In this document: in pieces, positions 1 through 8,390 of the stretch
Position numbering within the stretch: the first letter of the stretch is position 1
Layout: every line of letters begins with the position of its first letter
NCBI GenBank assembly: GCA_016719945.1
Contig: JADJYE010000031.1
Coordinates: 124,001 to 188,000, forward strand
DNA length: 64,000 nucleotides
Source: Polyangiaceae bacterium
GTDB lineage: Bacteria > Myxococcota_A > Polyangia > Polyangiales > Polyangiaceae
Direction: 5' to 3'
Made by a program: the position numbers and the translations under genes
The notes under the pieces: model-generated
Seen by the model: the letters and a program-made list of their open reading frames with translations, nothing else
What the model was told of the DNA's origin: nothing
The model's database searches: none

Positions 1-3000
1 GGTGAACTGGCGGGTGAAGTGATCGAACGCGATGCCCGAGGCGAGCATGTTGTCCGGGTAGAAGAGGTTCGCGATGTACGGCCAGAGCGCGTCGTACTCG
101 AACCCGACCTCGAGGTAGAAGTCGCGGTACAGGTTGGCGAAGAGGCCGAGGCCCTTCGCGCCGTCACGCATCTTCTCGTTGTAGCGGCCGAGGATGCGCT
201 CCGACTGCGACCGGACGCTGAAGCTCGTGCGCTGGCGCCGGTAGTTGTCGAAGATGTGCCGCGTCTCTTGCTCGGTGATGAAGAAGTTGAACAGCTCGTA
301 CGGGTCGGCGCCGTTGTCGTGGCGGTACACGGCGAGGTTGCCGAGGTCCGCCCAGCCATCCGTCGCGAAGCCGTAGGACACGCGCAACCGCTCGGAGGTG
401 TCGACCGCGGGGCCGCCGGCGTAGAAGCCAGCGTTGTCCGCCTCGACCGCGCCGTTCGGCAGGCCGTACTTCTCGGCCGCGTCCGGCGTGATGGCGTCAC
501 GCATCCGGTTCCACTGCACGTAGTCGACCTTGGGCGACTTGCAGCGCGAGTACTGACCGTTGTTGTCGGCGACGATCAGGCCGTCGAGCAGCGGGTCCCA
601 CTCGCCGTACTTCTCGGTGTCCCAGCTCGCCGGCTTGAAGTTCGCCGGGTCGACGGGGGTGCAGTCCTTCACCAGATCGAGGCGCTGTTGCAGCTCGGTG
701 TAGTGGACGTTGTCGCCGGCCTTGTTGATGTACTGGTAGCCGACGATGCCGCCGAACGTGTTCGTGATGTTCAGGATGGTCTGGTCGTTGACCGCCCCGA
801 GGGCGAACGGCGCTTCTTTGTGCACCGCGACGACGTTGCCGTAGAAGGCGCGCGCTGCCGCGAAGTCGTAGGCGCCGAGGCCGATCAGATCCTGAGCTAC
901 GTCGCCCGGGTAGTCCATGACGCTGGACTGCTGGAACATGTAGATCAGGTTGCTGACCTCGGTGTTGGTCGGCGGGTCGAAGTAGCGCGGGCCGACGCAG
1001 TCTTCGCCGGTGGCGGAGATGTCGTCGCACTGCGTCGTGACGGCGCCGTCCTTGGTGCGAAGCTGCCAGTACTGCGGGCGGTACCCGTACGCGAAGTACG
1101 AGCTCACGAAGTTGTGGCGGTGGCCAATCGAGTGGCCCATCTCGTGGATGATGACGCCGTACTGCATCTTCTGAGCGATGTACTTCTGCATCTTCGCGCC
1201 GCGCTCGAGCTGATCCTTCTCGGGAGCCGAGGGATCGAACGGCCCGAACTTGCGCTCCATGACGTCCGCCAGGTTGAAGACGGTGTTGGGAGCGGGCGCC
1301 ATGATGTGCTCATCCGACAGGATGCAGGCGCCGCGAGCCGAGAGCGCGAGCTCACGAGCCTGGCGCAGCTCCCTGCGGACCTGCGGGTTGAGCCCGCGCA
1401 GCATCGAGGCGGAGGCCAGGGTCGGGCTGCCGAGGCTGCCCGCGCTGATCTCGTTCTGCGCCGCGTCGATCTCCGCCTTGTTCATCCCGGAGTACTGCAG
1501 CATCGCCGGGGTGATCATCGCAGCCTCGGTCGGCGTGTTCTGAGCGGCGAGGCGGCGAGCCTCGGTGAACGGTCGGTTCACGCTCTGAACGCTCGCGTCG
1601 GCCTTGATCTTCGACAGCGTCTTGCGCTGGAACTCGCGCGAGAGCTTGATGACCTCGGGGTCGAGCTCGAACTGCTCTTCGCCCGTGACCTTCGGGGTCC
1701 CGTTCTTGAAGTCGCGGCCGTCGACGGCCGCGAACTTGCGGCGCTCCACGGTCGCGCGATCCATCGTGCCGAGGGCGCCCTTGCCGCCGGCGGCCTCTGC
1801 AGCGCGGGCCCAGTCGCGGACGTACGTTCCGTTCGTCACGTCCTCCGTCTTCAGCTCGCCCTTGATGTACCGCATCATGTCGACCTGGCCCTGGCTGGCG
1901 AGGTCGTTCACGTGGGACCAGATGTTGATGCTGGCGTGGATCTTCTCGCCCGTGCGGGGATCGTCAGCGTCGACCATGATGCCCCACGGAGAGGGCGTCT
2001 GCGGCGTGCGGATGACGTTGACCTGGTGGTAACGCAGGTCGCCCATGCGAGCGTAGAAGCCGTTGTCGCAGGTCTCGAGCAGGGCCTGATCGACCTTGCC
2101 CGGATCGTCGAAGCGCAGCTCCCACTGCTCGTCGCACATCTTCGAGGTGACGTCCTCGCCGAGCACCTGGCGCTTGTCGGAAGCGCGGTCGGCCTCCGGC
2201 AGGCGCTTCTGGATGTCCGCGACGCAGGCCGGCGAGTCGTGGTGCTCGACCGGGCTGTGGCAGAGGGTGACCATCTCCGGCATCTTGGCGATGTCGATGA
2301 CGGCCTCCGAGTAGGCGCGGGCAGCGCCGACGGAGTCGGCGACGCCGTTGCAGGCCGCGACGCGGCCCTCGCTCCACGGCTCACCGTCCACGGACTCGTG
2401 GTAGACGCCGAGGCCAGCGCGGCAGTCGTCGACCTCACGCATGAGGTTCACGAGATCTTCGTTCTCCTCCTGCTGGCCCTCGTAGACCTTGTACTGCGAG
2501 TAGCACTGGCCTTGCGCCGTCGCGAGGTCGGTCCCGGCGCCCTGGGCGACCGAGATGCACTCGCTGTACTGCGCGAAGCGGACCGAGGTGCGGAGCGCCG
2601 CGTCCCACTCGTTGGCAGCCCACTCGGTGCCCTCGAAGTAGTCCGGGTGCGAGCCCTTGGTGTAGTGCCACACGACCGGGGCAGGGGTGCGCTCCTGGTA
2701 GGGGAGGGTGCACTTCTGCTTGTGCGGGTCGCACTGCGAGCCGTTGCCGACGTCCTCGCACTCATCCGCGGTGCCGTTGCCCTGGATGGTGGTCGGGTCG
2801 AAGTCGGTCGTGGTGCACGCGTCGAAGGTCGTCCCGCAGTCGCGGTTCGGGTCCTGGCCGGGCGGGGTCAGCTCGGTGTAACAGGGCTTCTCGCACTGAC
2901 CGGGGAAGTCTTCGCTGGCGACCCAGCCGGCCTCACAACCACCCTCGTCGGGTTGGTACGCGTGCGACCGCTCCCAGATGTTGTAGCGGGCTGCGAAGCG

Positions 3001-3984
3001 GTGCCACTGATCGTCGACCACGCCGTAGTTGCGCGCGTAGCCGAAGCGCTCGCCGTAGAAGATGCCGAACTGCTCGAACTTCCGGCCGGACCAGTCGACG
3101 GGCTCGTAGTCGCTCGCCTCGACCCTGCTGAACGACAGGCGGAGGGTGAGCTCCGTCGGGTTGCAGTTGCCGTACGGGTAGGAGCCGCCCAGCAGATCGT
3201 TCGGCAGGTAACACGCCGGGAAGGAGTCGATGCCCCAGCCGAGGTGCGACAGGTCGATGAGACCGGGCGTCGCGAAGGCCTTGGTGGTGACGTCGAAGTA
3301 CCCCTCGTTGACCGCGAAGTGCGGAGCGTCGGGGTGGTTCGGGTCGTTGACGTAGTACGAGAGCGGCTCGTAGGTGATGCCGCCGTAGACGCCCATCAGC
3401 GAGAGGGTGTCGAAGTCGTACGCGTCGACGTTGAGGTTGCGCGACCAGTCGACGCGCATGTACTCACGCTCGTCCCAGGCACGGTCCGAGGTGTTCTCGA
3501 CGATGACGTTCGACTCTTCGCCGGTGGTCGGGTTGTAGTCGCGGCGGATGTCGAAGTGGCTGAGGATCGGGAACGCGTACGCGACCTGACCGTCGATGCT
3601 CGAGGGGCCGTCGCCGTGACTGTCGGCGTTCTCGATGCGGTTGTAGACGATGCGACCGATGAGCAGATCTTCGGTGATCTCCCACTTGATGACCGAGGGA
3701 GGCTGGGCGTAGGTGGACGTGAAGAGCCCGTCCTGCGCCGCGCCGTAGCCGACATCCGTGACCACGGCCCGCGCGTAGAACGCGGGGTCGTCAGCGGTGT
3801 CCTCGAAGTCTTCGCCGACGAAGAAAGACTTCGCCGACGCGTTGGGTTGCACCCGGTTGATGGGTTCGCGCTCTTCGGCGCAGCCCCCTGCTCCACCGGC
3901 GGCGAGGGCGATCACCCCAAGCCAAACCGCCCGTGTCCATGCGCGGACGGGGCGTGCCCCAACCGCAGCCGAACCATCTCTCAT
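1..3984 (-). CDS. Secreted met-zincin metallopeptidase, C-terminus cut by window edge
   Basis: Probable lipid-anchored or secreted zinc endopeptidase. The ATG at 3984 is preceded by AAGGAGGA at good spacing and opens 1328 codons with no stop before the window edge, so the C-terminus is missing. A hydrophobic N-terminus ends in a lipobox-like GGAGGC (Cys about residue 35). The zinc site HEMGHSIGHRH is at residues 947-957 (HExxHxxGxxH; ligands H947, H951, H957; base E948), followed by NF. A Met-turn SVMDYP has its Met at residue 1023. This order, with HNF after the third His and MDY about 70 residues later, matches the EcxA/DUF4953 met-zincins. The roughly 900 residues before the catalytic domain are not recognised. 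An alternative ATG at 4002 lies within the Shine-Dalgarno and is unlikely. A very long antisense frame over this gene is a codon-bias shadow. Confidence 0.88.
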   Translation of the reverse strand, partial: MRDGSAAVGARPVRAWTRAVWLGVIALAAGGAGGCAEEREPINRVQPNASAKSFFVGEDFEDTADDPAFYARAVVTDVGYGAAQDGLFTSTYAQPPSVIKWEITEDLLIGRIVYNRIENADSHGDGPSSIDGQVAYAFPILSHFDIRRDYNPTTGEESNVIVENTSDRAWDEREYMRVDWSRNLNVDAYDFDTLSLMGVYGGITYEPLSYYVNDPNHPDAPHFAVNEGYFDVTTKAFATPGLIDLSHLGWGIDSFPACYLPNDLLGGSYPYGNCNPTELTLRLSFSRVEASDYEPVDWSGRKFEQFGIFYGERFGYARNYGVVDDQWHRFAARYNIWERSHAYQPDEGGCEAGWVASEDFPGQCEKPCYTELTPPGQDPNRDCGTTFDACTTTDFDPTTIQGNGTADECEDVGNGSQCDPHKQKCTLPYQERTPAPVVWHYTKGSHPDYFEGTEWAANEWDAALRTSVRFAQYSECISVAQGAGTDLATAQGQCYSQYKVYEGQQEENEDLVNLMREVDDCRAGLGVYHESVDGEPWSEGRVAACNGVADSVGAARAYSEAVIDIAKMPEMVTLCHSPVEHHDSPACVADIQKRLPEADRASDKRQVLGEDVTSKMCDEQWELRFDDPGKVDQALLETCDNGFYARMGDLRYHQVNVIRTPQTPSPWGIMVDADDPRTGEKIHASINIWSHVNDLASQGQVDMMRYIKGELKTEDVTNGTYVRDWARAAEAAGGKGALGTMDRATVERRKFAAVDGRDFKNGTPKVTGEEQFELDPEVIKLSREFQRKTLSKIKADASVQSVNRPFTEARRLAAQNTPTEAAMITPAMLQYSGMNKAEIDAAQNEISAGSLGSPTLASASMLRGLNPQVRRELRQARELALSARGACILSDEHIMAPAPNTVFNLADVMERKFGPFDPSAPEKDQLERGAKMQKYIAQKMQYGVIIHEMGHSIGHRHNFVSSYFAYGYRPQYWQLRTKDGAVTTQCDDISATGEDCVGPRYFDPPTNTEVSNLIYMFQQSSVMDYPGDVAQDLIGLGAYDFAAARAFYGNVVAVHKEAPFALGAVNDQTILNITNTFGGIVGYQYINKAGDNVHYTELQQRLDLVKDCTPVDPANFKPASWDTEKYGEWDPLLDGLIVADNNGQYSRCKSPKVDYVQWNRMRDAITPDAAEKYGLPNGAVEADNAGFYAGGPAVDTSERLRVSYGFATDGWADLGNLAVYRHDNGADPYELFNFFITEQETRHIFDNYRRQRTSFSVRSQSERILGRYNEKMRDGAKGLGLFANLYRDFYLEVGFEYDALWPYIANLFYPDNMLASGIAFDHFTRQFT

Positions 3985-4518
3985 CGGTGTGTCCTCCTTC
4001 ATACTGCGCTGCCCCGAGTCGTGTCGGGGCCCTAAGTCGTTCCTGGGTGAACCGCTTCAGCGGTCGGATATCGGTCGTTGGCGTCGCGAAGCCGACGCTC
4101 TGCGCATTCACCGCCCCCCGGGGTCCCGACCGTTAGGAAAGGAGAGGGGGCTGTCATCGGACAGAAAGGATCTGGGGCAACTATGCACGCGTCGTGCCGC
4201 AGTTGAGGCGGTTCGATAAGTGCTTAATTCTTACGTGTTTCTTGGCCAACCCTAAGAGCTGTGGTCCTTTGGCCGCCGCGTCGTCGTTAGCTTCCTGACT
4301 CGGGCGCCCTCGAGACCCCCCTCCGGGCAGAGCGCTCCCCGGATTGGAAGAGCACCTGGCCGAAGGCCGCAGATCACCCCTGCGCGGGCGGTCTCTCGAC
4401 CGACCGATCACGGGGCCAGCGCTCCTACCATGGAGCCTCAGTCGAGAAAATGGTCTCTTTGGGGGCCACCCGGCCCGGCGTTGCGCGAGGACGCGACCGA
4501 CGGCTACGGTTCGGGTCG
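3985..4518. other. Divergent intergenic region, no gene seen
   Basis: About 530 bp separate the metallopeptidase (minus) from the lipoprotein (plus), so promoters of both should lie here. The only clear anomalies are the strong Shine-Dalgarno of the peptidase (3992-3999 on the minus strand) and a short AT-richer patch around 4213-4245 in a GC-rich background. I see no confident -35/-10 pair, tRNA or conserved small ORF. Confidence 0.5.
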
Positions 4519-5535
4519 ATGCCGGCCGCGCCCTACCGCCTCCGCGTGCCCCTTCGCTCGGTCGCTGCGCTCGCGTTCACCCTCGGCCTCGCGCCGTGGG
4601 TCGGCGGTTGCCCTGCGAACACGTGCTTCTTGGAGATCTGCGAGGGCGCCAACTGCCGTTGCTCGATCAGCTCCTGCCAGGACGGCAGCTCGTACGACAC
4701 GCGAGCGAACCGTTGCCGTTGCGACGCTGGGCGCTTCGAGATCGCCGGGCAGTGCCTCACCCAGCGCGAGGCGAACAAGTACTGCGGCCCCGGCTACGGG
4801 TGGCTCGCCTCGGGCGGGCGCGGTGGCTGCGTGAAGCTGTCGTGCCGAGCCGGTGACACGATCGATCAACGCACGGGGCTGTGCGTCCCCAATCAGCAGG
4901 TCGCGCAGCAAGCCGGGGTCCAGCTCGGCCAGGGCCAGAAGCTCGGCTGCGGTCCGACGGAGGTGCTGGTCGTGAGCGGGGGGCAGGCGGCCTGCGTGCC
5001 CGCCGCGTCCTCGTGCGCCACCGATGAGGTGTGGAGCGGCTCCGCCTGCCAGAAGACAGCCACGTGCCCGACCGGCCAGGCGTATGACCCCGCGCTCGGG
5101 CGGTGCGTGCCTTACGCCAGCTCCTCCGGAGCGAGCGGGGTCGCGGTCGACGTCCAGCAGTGGGCGGTGACGACGTACGGTCCTCCCGGCGGCATGGGGA
5201 CGCCGGCGTTCTGTGGCTCGCTCGCGAAGAAGCCGCTGTCGTTCGGAGTCGGGCCCGGCGGCAGCGCGCTCGTGCGGGTCGCGGTCGGGCTCACGTTCCC
5301 AGGCGCTGAGGTCGCGCGGGGCGGCGCCCAGACCTCGGCCTCGTATGAGGCGACCGGCGCGCCCGTGCCCCCGGCCGCTGCGGCAGAGGTGCAAGCCTCT
5401 GCCTCGGCGCTGCTCGCACCGCTCGTCCTGGGGGGCGGTCGCGCGTCGTCGGAGGCCGCGAGCACGACGGTCCGCTGCGCGATCGTCAACGGCTCGAAGC
5501 CGGTGGTCGTGCCCGACGAGATCGGCGGGTTCTGA
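4519..5535 (+). CDS. Cysteine-rich lipoprotein
   Basis: Predicted exported lipoprotein of 338 residues, function unknown. The chosen ATG (4519) starts a basic then hydrophobic signal ending in VGGC (Cys about 31); the frame is open upstream to 4450 but that extension is Arg-rich and signal-less. The first 200 residues hold many Cys in short loops resembling small disulfide-bonded EGF- or TIL-like modules (for example CEGANCRC and CRCDAG). The last 130 residues are Ala/Val/Gly-rich with only two Cys. It converges with the kinase gene, with 10 bp between the stops. Such proteins are common in Myxococcota, usually as surface lipoproteins; no specific partner is evident. Confidence 0.75.
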   Translation: MPAAPYRLRVPLRSVAALAFTLGLAPWVGGCPANTCFLEICEGANCRCSISSCQDGSSYDTRANRCRCDAGRFEIAGQCLTQREANKYCGPGYGWLASGGRGGCVKLSCRAGDTIDQRTGLCVPNQQVAQQAGVQLGQGQKLGCGPTEVLVVSGGQAACVPAASSCATDEVWSGSACQKTATCPTGQAYDPALGRCVPYASSSGASGVAVDVQQWAVTTYGPPGGMGTPAFCGSLAKKPLSFGVGPGGSALVRVAVGLTFPGAEVARGGAQTSASYEATGAPVPPAAAAEVQASASALLAPLVLGGGRASSEAASTTVRCAIVNGSKPVVVPDEIGGF

Positions 5536-5545
5536 GTCCGAGGGC

Positions 5546-7453
5546 TCAGGTTCGCTTGAGCACGCTGCGGCCGCGGCCGCGCGCCGTGCCGCGCAGCTTG
5601 GAGCAGCTGACGACCTTGCCGCCCTCCACGCGCAGGTTGCCGGCGCTGACGCTGATCTTCGCGAAGTCGACCGCGAGCTCGTCGCCGCTGAGGGTCGCCA
5701 GCAGGGGCTTACCGTCGACCTCCGTCCAGATCTCGTGGCAGCTCGTGCGCGAGCGCGCGTCGAACGGCACCGACGCCTGGGGCCGCATCTTCTCTTCGAC
5801 GTTGAAGGTGGTCTCAGCCGGCCCGCGCGTGAGCGTGAAGCGGGCCTCTCCTTTCACGTAGTCGGCAGGCGCGAGCTGCTTCGGGTTGACCACGCGAAAC
5901 TCGACCTTGTCTCCGATCCGGAGCGCCTCGAAGTCCGTGCCGGCCTCGCTCCGCCAGAAGCCGGGGAGCTTGGCGAGCGGATCCGCGGCTGCGCCGGTCG
6001 CGGTCGGTCCCGAGGGCGCGGTCGGCTCTTCGGCAGGCGCGCTCTCGGCGGGCGCCGCGGCCACGGGCTTGGGCTTCTTCTTCGGGGGCTCGTAGATCGC
6101 GTACCTCCACACCGCCCACGCGCCGACGGCCGTGGCCACCGCGATCAGCCCGACCAGCACGATCCACCAGCGCGAGGGCGGAGGGTCGTCATCGTCGGTC
6201 ACCGTCTCGCGGTTCGCGGTGATGGCGCCGGCCTCCGAGCCCGCTGCGCGTGCGGCGGGGCCGGCGGAGGCGGGCTTCGACTGCACCCCATGCGCGCCGG
6301 AGCGCGACGCGGTGGCCATGTAACCGTCGAGCGCCGCCAAGAACTCTTCGCAGCTCGAGTAGCGATCCTCGCGCTTCTTCGCGCAGGCCTTGCCGAGCAC
6401 GTCGTCGATCCACGCCGGGACGTCGCCACGCTTGCCCACGACCTTGGGCAGCGGCTCCTCGACGTGCAGCCGCATGATCTCGTAGCTCGAGTCGGCGTGG
6501 AACGGGACTCGGCCGGTGAGCAGCTCGAAGAGCATGATCCCGAGCGCATAGATATCGAGTCGCTTGTCGAGATCGCGCCGACCCTGGACCTGCTCCGGCG
6601 ACATGTACCAGAGTGAGCCGATGACGCCCTTCGTGTTGCCCTGCCCGACACGCGCCTGCTCCTCGGGCTTCGCGATGCCGAAGTCGGTGACCTTGGCCAC
6701 GCCGTCCTTCTGCCGCACGAGCACGTTCGCCGGCTTCAGATCGCGATGGATCACGCCCTCCCGATGGGCCGCGGCGACCCCTTGCAGCACCTGCCTGAAG
6801 ATATCGAGCGTGATGGTGAACGAGAGCGTTCGCCCCTGCTCGCGGTAGCGCTTGACCGTCTGGTCGAGGCTCTCGCCTTGGATGTACTGCATGACGAGCC
6901 AGAGCCCGGTCTCGTCGGCGACGACCGCGTTCAGGTGCACGACGTTGGGGTGGTCGATGCGCGCGAGCGTGCGCCCCTCGGCCAGCGTGCGCGACAGCAC
7001 GTCTTTGCGGTGCGCAAGCTCGGGGCGGACGGCCTTGAGGACGACCTCGACCCCGGTGTGCACGTCCTGTGCGAGGTAGACGACGCCCATGCCCCCTTGG
7101 CCCAGCACGCGCGCGATCTCGTACTTGTTGTCGATGATCGTGCCCTGCGGCACGAGGCGAGACGGCTCGGGCTCGCTGGGGGCGGCGGCGCTCTCCATCG
7201 CCTCGCTGACCGGGCCGCTCGAGGGCTCTGTCTTCGTCCTCGGAGGATCGGGGAACGGCGCTGGCCGTGCCTCGACCTCAGGGTCGGACGCGGGGGGATC
7301 CGCTTCCGCTTCCTCGGGCGGCTCGGCGTCGGCCAAGGCCGCTTGAGCGCCAAGCCGGCTGCCGCAGTCGGGGCACCACGCGGCCTCGGCGGGCACCTTC
7401 GCGCCGCACTTCTCACAGGCCCGCTTGGGCTTGGGCGGCGGCGGCACCGTCAT
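5546..7453 (-). CDS. Transmembrane Ser/Thr protein kinase with N-terminal zinc ribbon
   Basis: Eukaryote-like Hanks-type kinase of 635 residues. A zinc ribbon (C13, C16, C27, C30) comes first, then an acidic/Pro linker. The kinase domain covers about 105-380: glycine loop GQGGMG near 118-123, ATP lysine K140, catalytic HRDLKPAN at 236-243, DFG at 257-259, MSPEQ at 284-288. One membrane helix lies at about 429-450, followed by an extracytoplasmic domain of about 180 residues that is not PASTA and is not recognised. All catalytic residues are present, so activity is expected. It probably senses something through the C-terminal domain. The SUKH gene upstream (start 8105, end 7494) is on the same strand with a 40-bp gap, so co-transcription is plausible. 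Confidence 0.93.
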   Translation of the reverse strand: MTVPPPPKPKRACEKCGAKVPAEAAWCPDCGSRLGAQAALADAEPPEEAEADPPASDPEVEARPAPFPDPPRTKTEPSSGPVSEAMESAAAPSEPEPSRLVPQGTIIDNKYEIARVLGQGGMGVVYLAQDVHTGVEVVLKAVRPELAHRKDVLSRTLAEGRTLARIDHPNVVHLNAVVADETGLWLVMQYIQGESLDQTVKRYREQGRTLSFTITLDIFRQVLQGVAAAHREGVIHRDLKPANVLVRQKDGVAKVTDFGIAKPEEQARVGQGNTKGVIGSLWYMSPEQVQGRRDLDKRLDIYALGIMLFELLTGRVPFHADSSYEIMRLHVEEPLPKVVGKRGDVPAWIDDVLGKACAKKREDRYSSCEEFLAALDGYMATASRSGAHGVQSKPASAGPAARAAGSEAGAITANRETVTDDDDPPPSRWWIVLVGLIAVATAVGAWAVWRYAIYEPPKKKPKPVAAAPAESAPAEEPTAPSGPTATGAAADPLAKLPGFWRSEAGTDFEALRIGDKVEFRVVNPKQLAPADYVKGEARFTLTRGPAETTFNVEEKMRPQASVPFDARSRTSCHEIWTEVDGKPLLATLSGDELAVDFAKISVSAGNLRVEGGKVVSCSKLRGTARGRGRSVLKRT

Positions 7454-7493
7454 GGTGGATCGTCAGCGCCGGCGCGGTGCCGCGGCTCTCACG

Positions 7494-8105
7494 CTAGGTC
7501 CAGTGGCCGGCGCGCAGCGCGGCCGAGTCGATGGTCTTGATGCGAGGTGCGAGCGCTTCTCGGAACGTGCGCTCGTCGTCGTCGTCGAGGAGGGCCTCGC
7601 CGAACCCCGAGGCGACCTCCATGGCCGTCGCCAGGATGCGCAGGAACTGCTGCAGACTCGACGCGCAGAGCGTGGGCTTGAACGAGTCGGTCCCCGTCAT
7701 CGCGGTAAAGATCGGGCAGTCGCCTTCCGCGTCGAGCTTCGAGATGTCGAGGAAGTAAGGGTCGCCCAGCAGGCTGCTGCGGGCGACGATGATCCAGCTC
7801 TTGCGCCAGTTCGGGTTCGCTGGCGCGGCTCCGGTGGCGTCCGCCGGGGCGGGCACCGCGTAGCCCAGCTGCTCGTCGTACAGCTTCGCCGCCGGGATGA
7901 AGCGCACCCGCTCGATCGGCGTGACCGTCTCGACGTCGACCGGATCGGCCTCGGCGAGGAACGAACGAAAGCGCGCCGGGACCTTCAACCCCTTGCGGAG
8001 GCGCTCGATCTCTGGCGGATCGGCCTTCCCGAGCTGGACTTGAAGCTTTCGCTGACTAAAGGCGTCTTTGAGCGCCGTGACTGCCTCGGCAAGATCGCTG
8101 TCCAC
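7494..8105 (-). CDS. SMI1/KNR4 (SUKH) family protein
   Basis: Cytoplasmic protein of 203 residues from a GTG start with a GAGGA Shine-Dalgarno. The early PPEIERLRKGLKVPARFRSF and the central WIIVARSSLLGDPYFLDI followed by PIFTAMTG fit the SUKH fold. In bacteria SUKH proteins often act as immunity proteins to nuclease toxins, but many are housekeeping or regulatory. No toxin gene is adjacent. Here it sits directly upstream of a Ser/Thr kinase on the same strand, so a link to kinase signalling is as likely. The exact function is not known. Confidence 0.75.
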   Translation of the reverse strand: MDSDLAEAVTALKDAFSQRKLQVQLGKADPPEIERLRKGLKVPARFRSFLAEADPVDVETVTPIERVRFIPAAKLYDEQLGYAVPAPADATGAAPANPNWRKSWIIVARSSLLGDPYFLDISKLDAEGDCPIFTAMTGTDSFKPTLCASSLQQFLRILATAMEVASGFGEALLDDDDERTFREALAPRIKTIDSAALRAGHWT

Positions 8106-8386
8106 CGAAGAAATCCTCGTATTCGTTGACGAAAATCACCCTGCGGGCGGGTGGATTGGCGCGGGTCGGCCGGCCCATCCCACAGGCTTTTTCGCATTAC
8201 CGCCTTTTCGGCCGGGCGGGGTTTTTTTTTCGCGCCGAACCGGCCCTAGTCCCGTGGAACCAACGATGCTTGAAGAATTCGGGCCGCCCCTGCCGGGGCG
8301 ATGGCGGCCCGAATTCTCTGGCCACACGTTGGTTTGTTCCGACGCGGAATCCTCATTGTTTGCGTGGAAAGTTCGTTTCCACGGCA
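8106..8386. other. Intergenic region rich in inverted repeats
   Basis: This 281-bp gap between two minus-strand genes has no credible ORF. It holds a hairpin followed by nine T on the plus strand (8200-8230) and a strong nested palindrome (8246-8390), listed separately. It must also carry the promoter and Shine-Dalgarno of the SUKH gene, whose GAGGA lies just upstream of the GTG at 8105. Confidence 0.6.
8200..8230 (+). terminator. Rho-independent terminator-like hairpin with T9 tract
   Basis: Stem CCGCC (8200-8204) pairs with GGCGG (8215-8219) and is followed by G2 and nine T (8222-8230), the classic intrinsic-terminator layout reading on the plus strand. No plus-strand gene precedes it nearby. 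It would therefore end an antisense transcript over the SUKH gene or an unrecognised RNA, or it may be accidental. Confidence 0.45.
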
Positions 8387-8390
8387 CTAG
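8246..8390. repeat. Nested inverted-repeat (palindromic) element, about 145 bp
   Basis: A perfect 14-bp inverted repeat (arms 8275-8288 and 8303-8316, starting and ending in an EcoRI-like GAATTC) encloses a 14-nt loop that can itself pair CCCC with GGGG. Outside it, GGAACCAACG (8257-8266) pairs with a CGTTGGTT..TTCC stretch near 8327-8340. The outermost ends, CTAGTCCCGTGGA (8246-8258) and TCCACGGCACTAG (8378-8390), match at 12 of 13 positions. A further hairpin with 8-bp arms (CGTGGAAA/TTTCCACG) lies at about 8363-8383. The outer right arm overlaps the stop codon of the App1-like gene. It may be a strong terminator, a MITE-like element or a structured RNA. Confidence 0.65.

Noticed and set aside
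19..4035. Open frame of 1338 codons on the plus strand
   Set aside because: Composition is Val/Arg/Asp-rich and repetitive, typical of the antisense frame of a high-GC gene. The minus strand encodes a coherent metallopeptidase with signal, zinc site and Met-turn.
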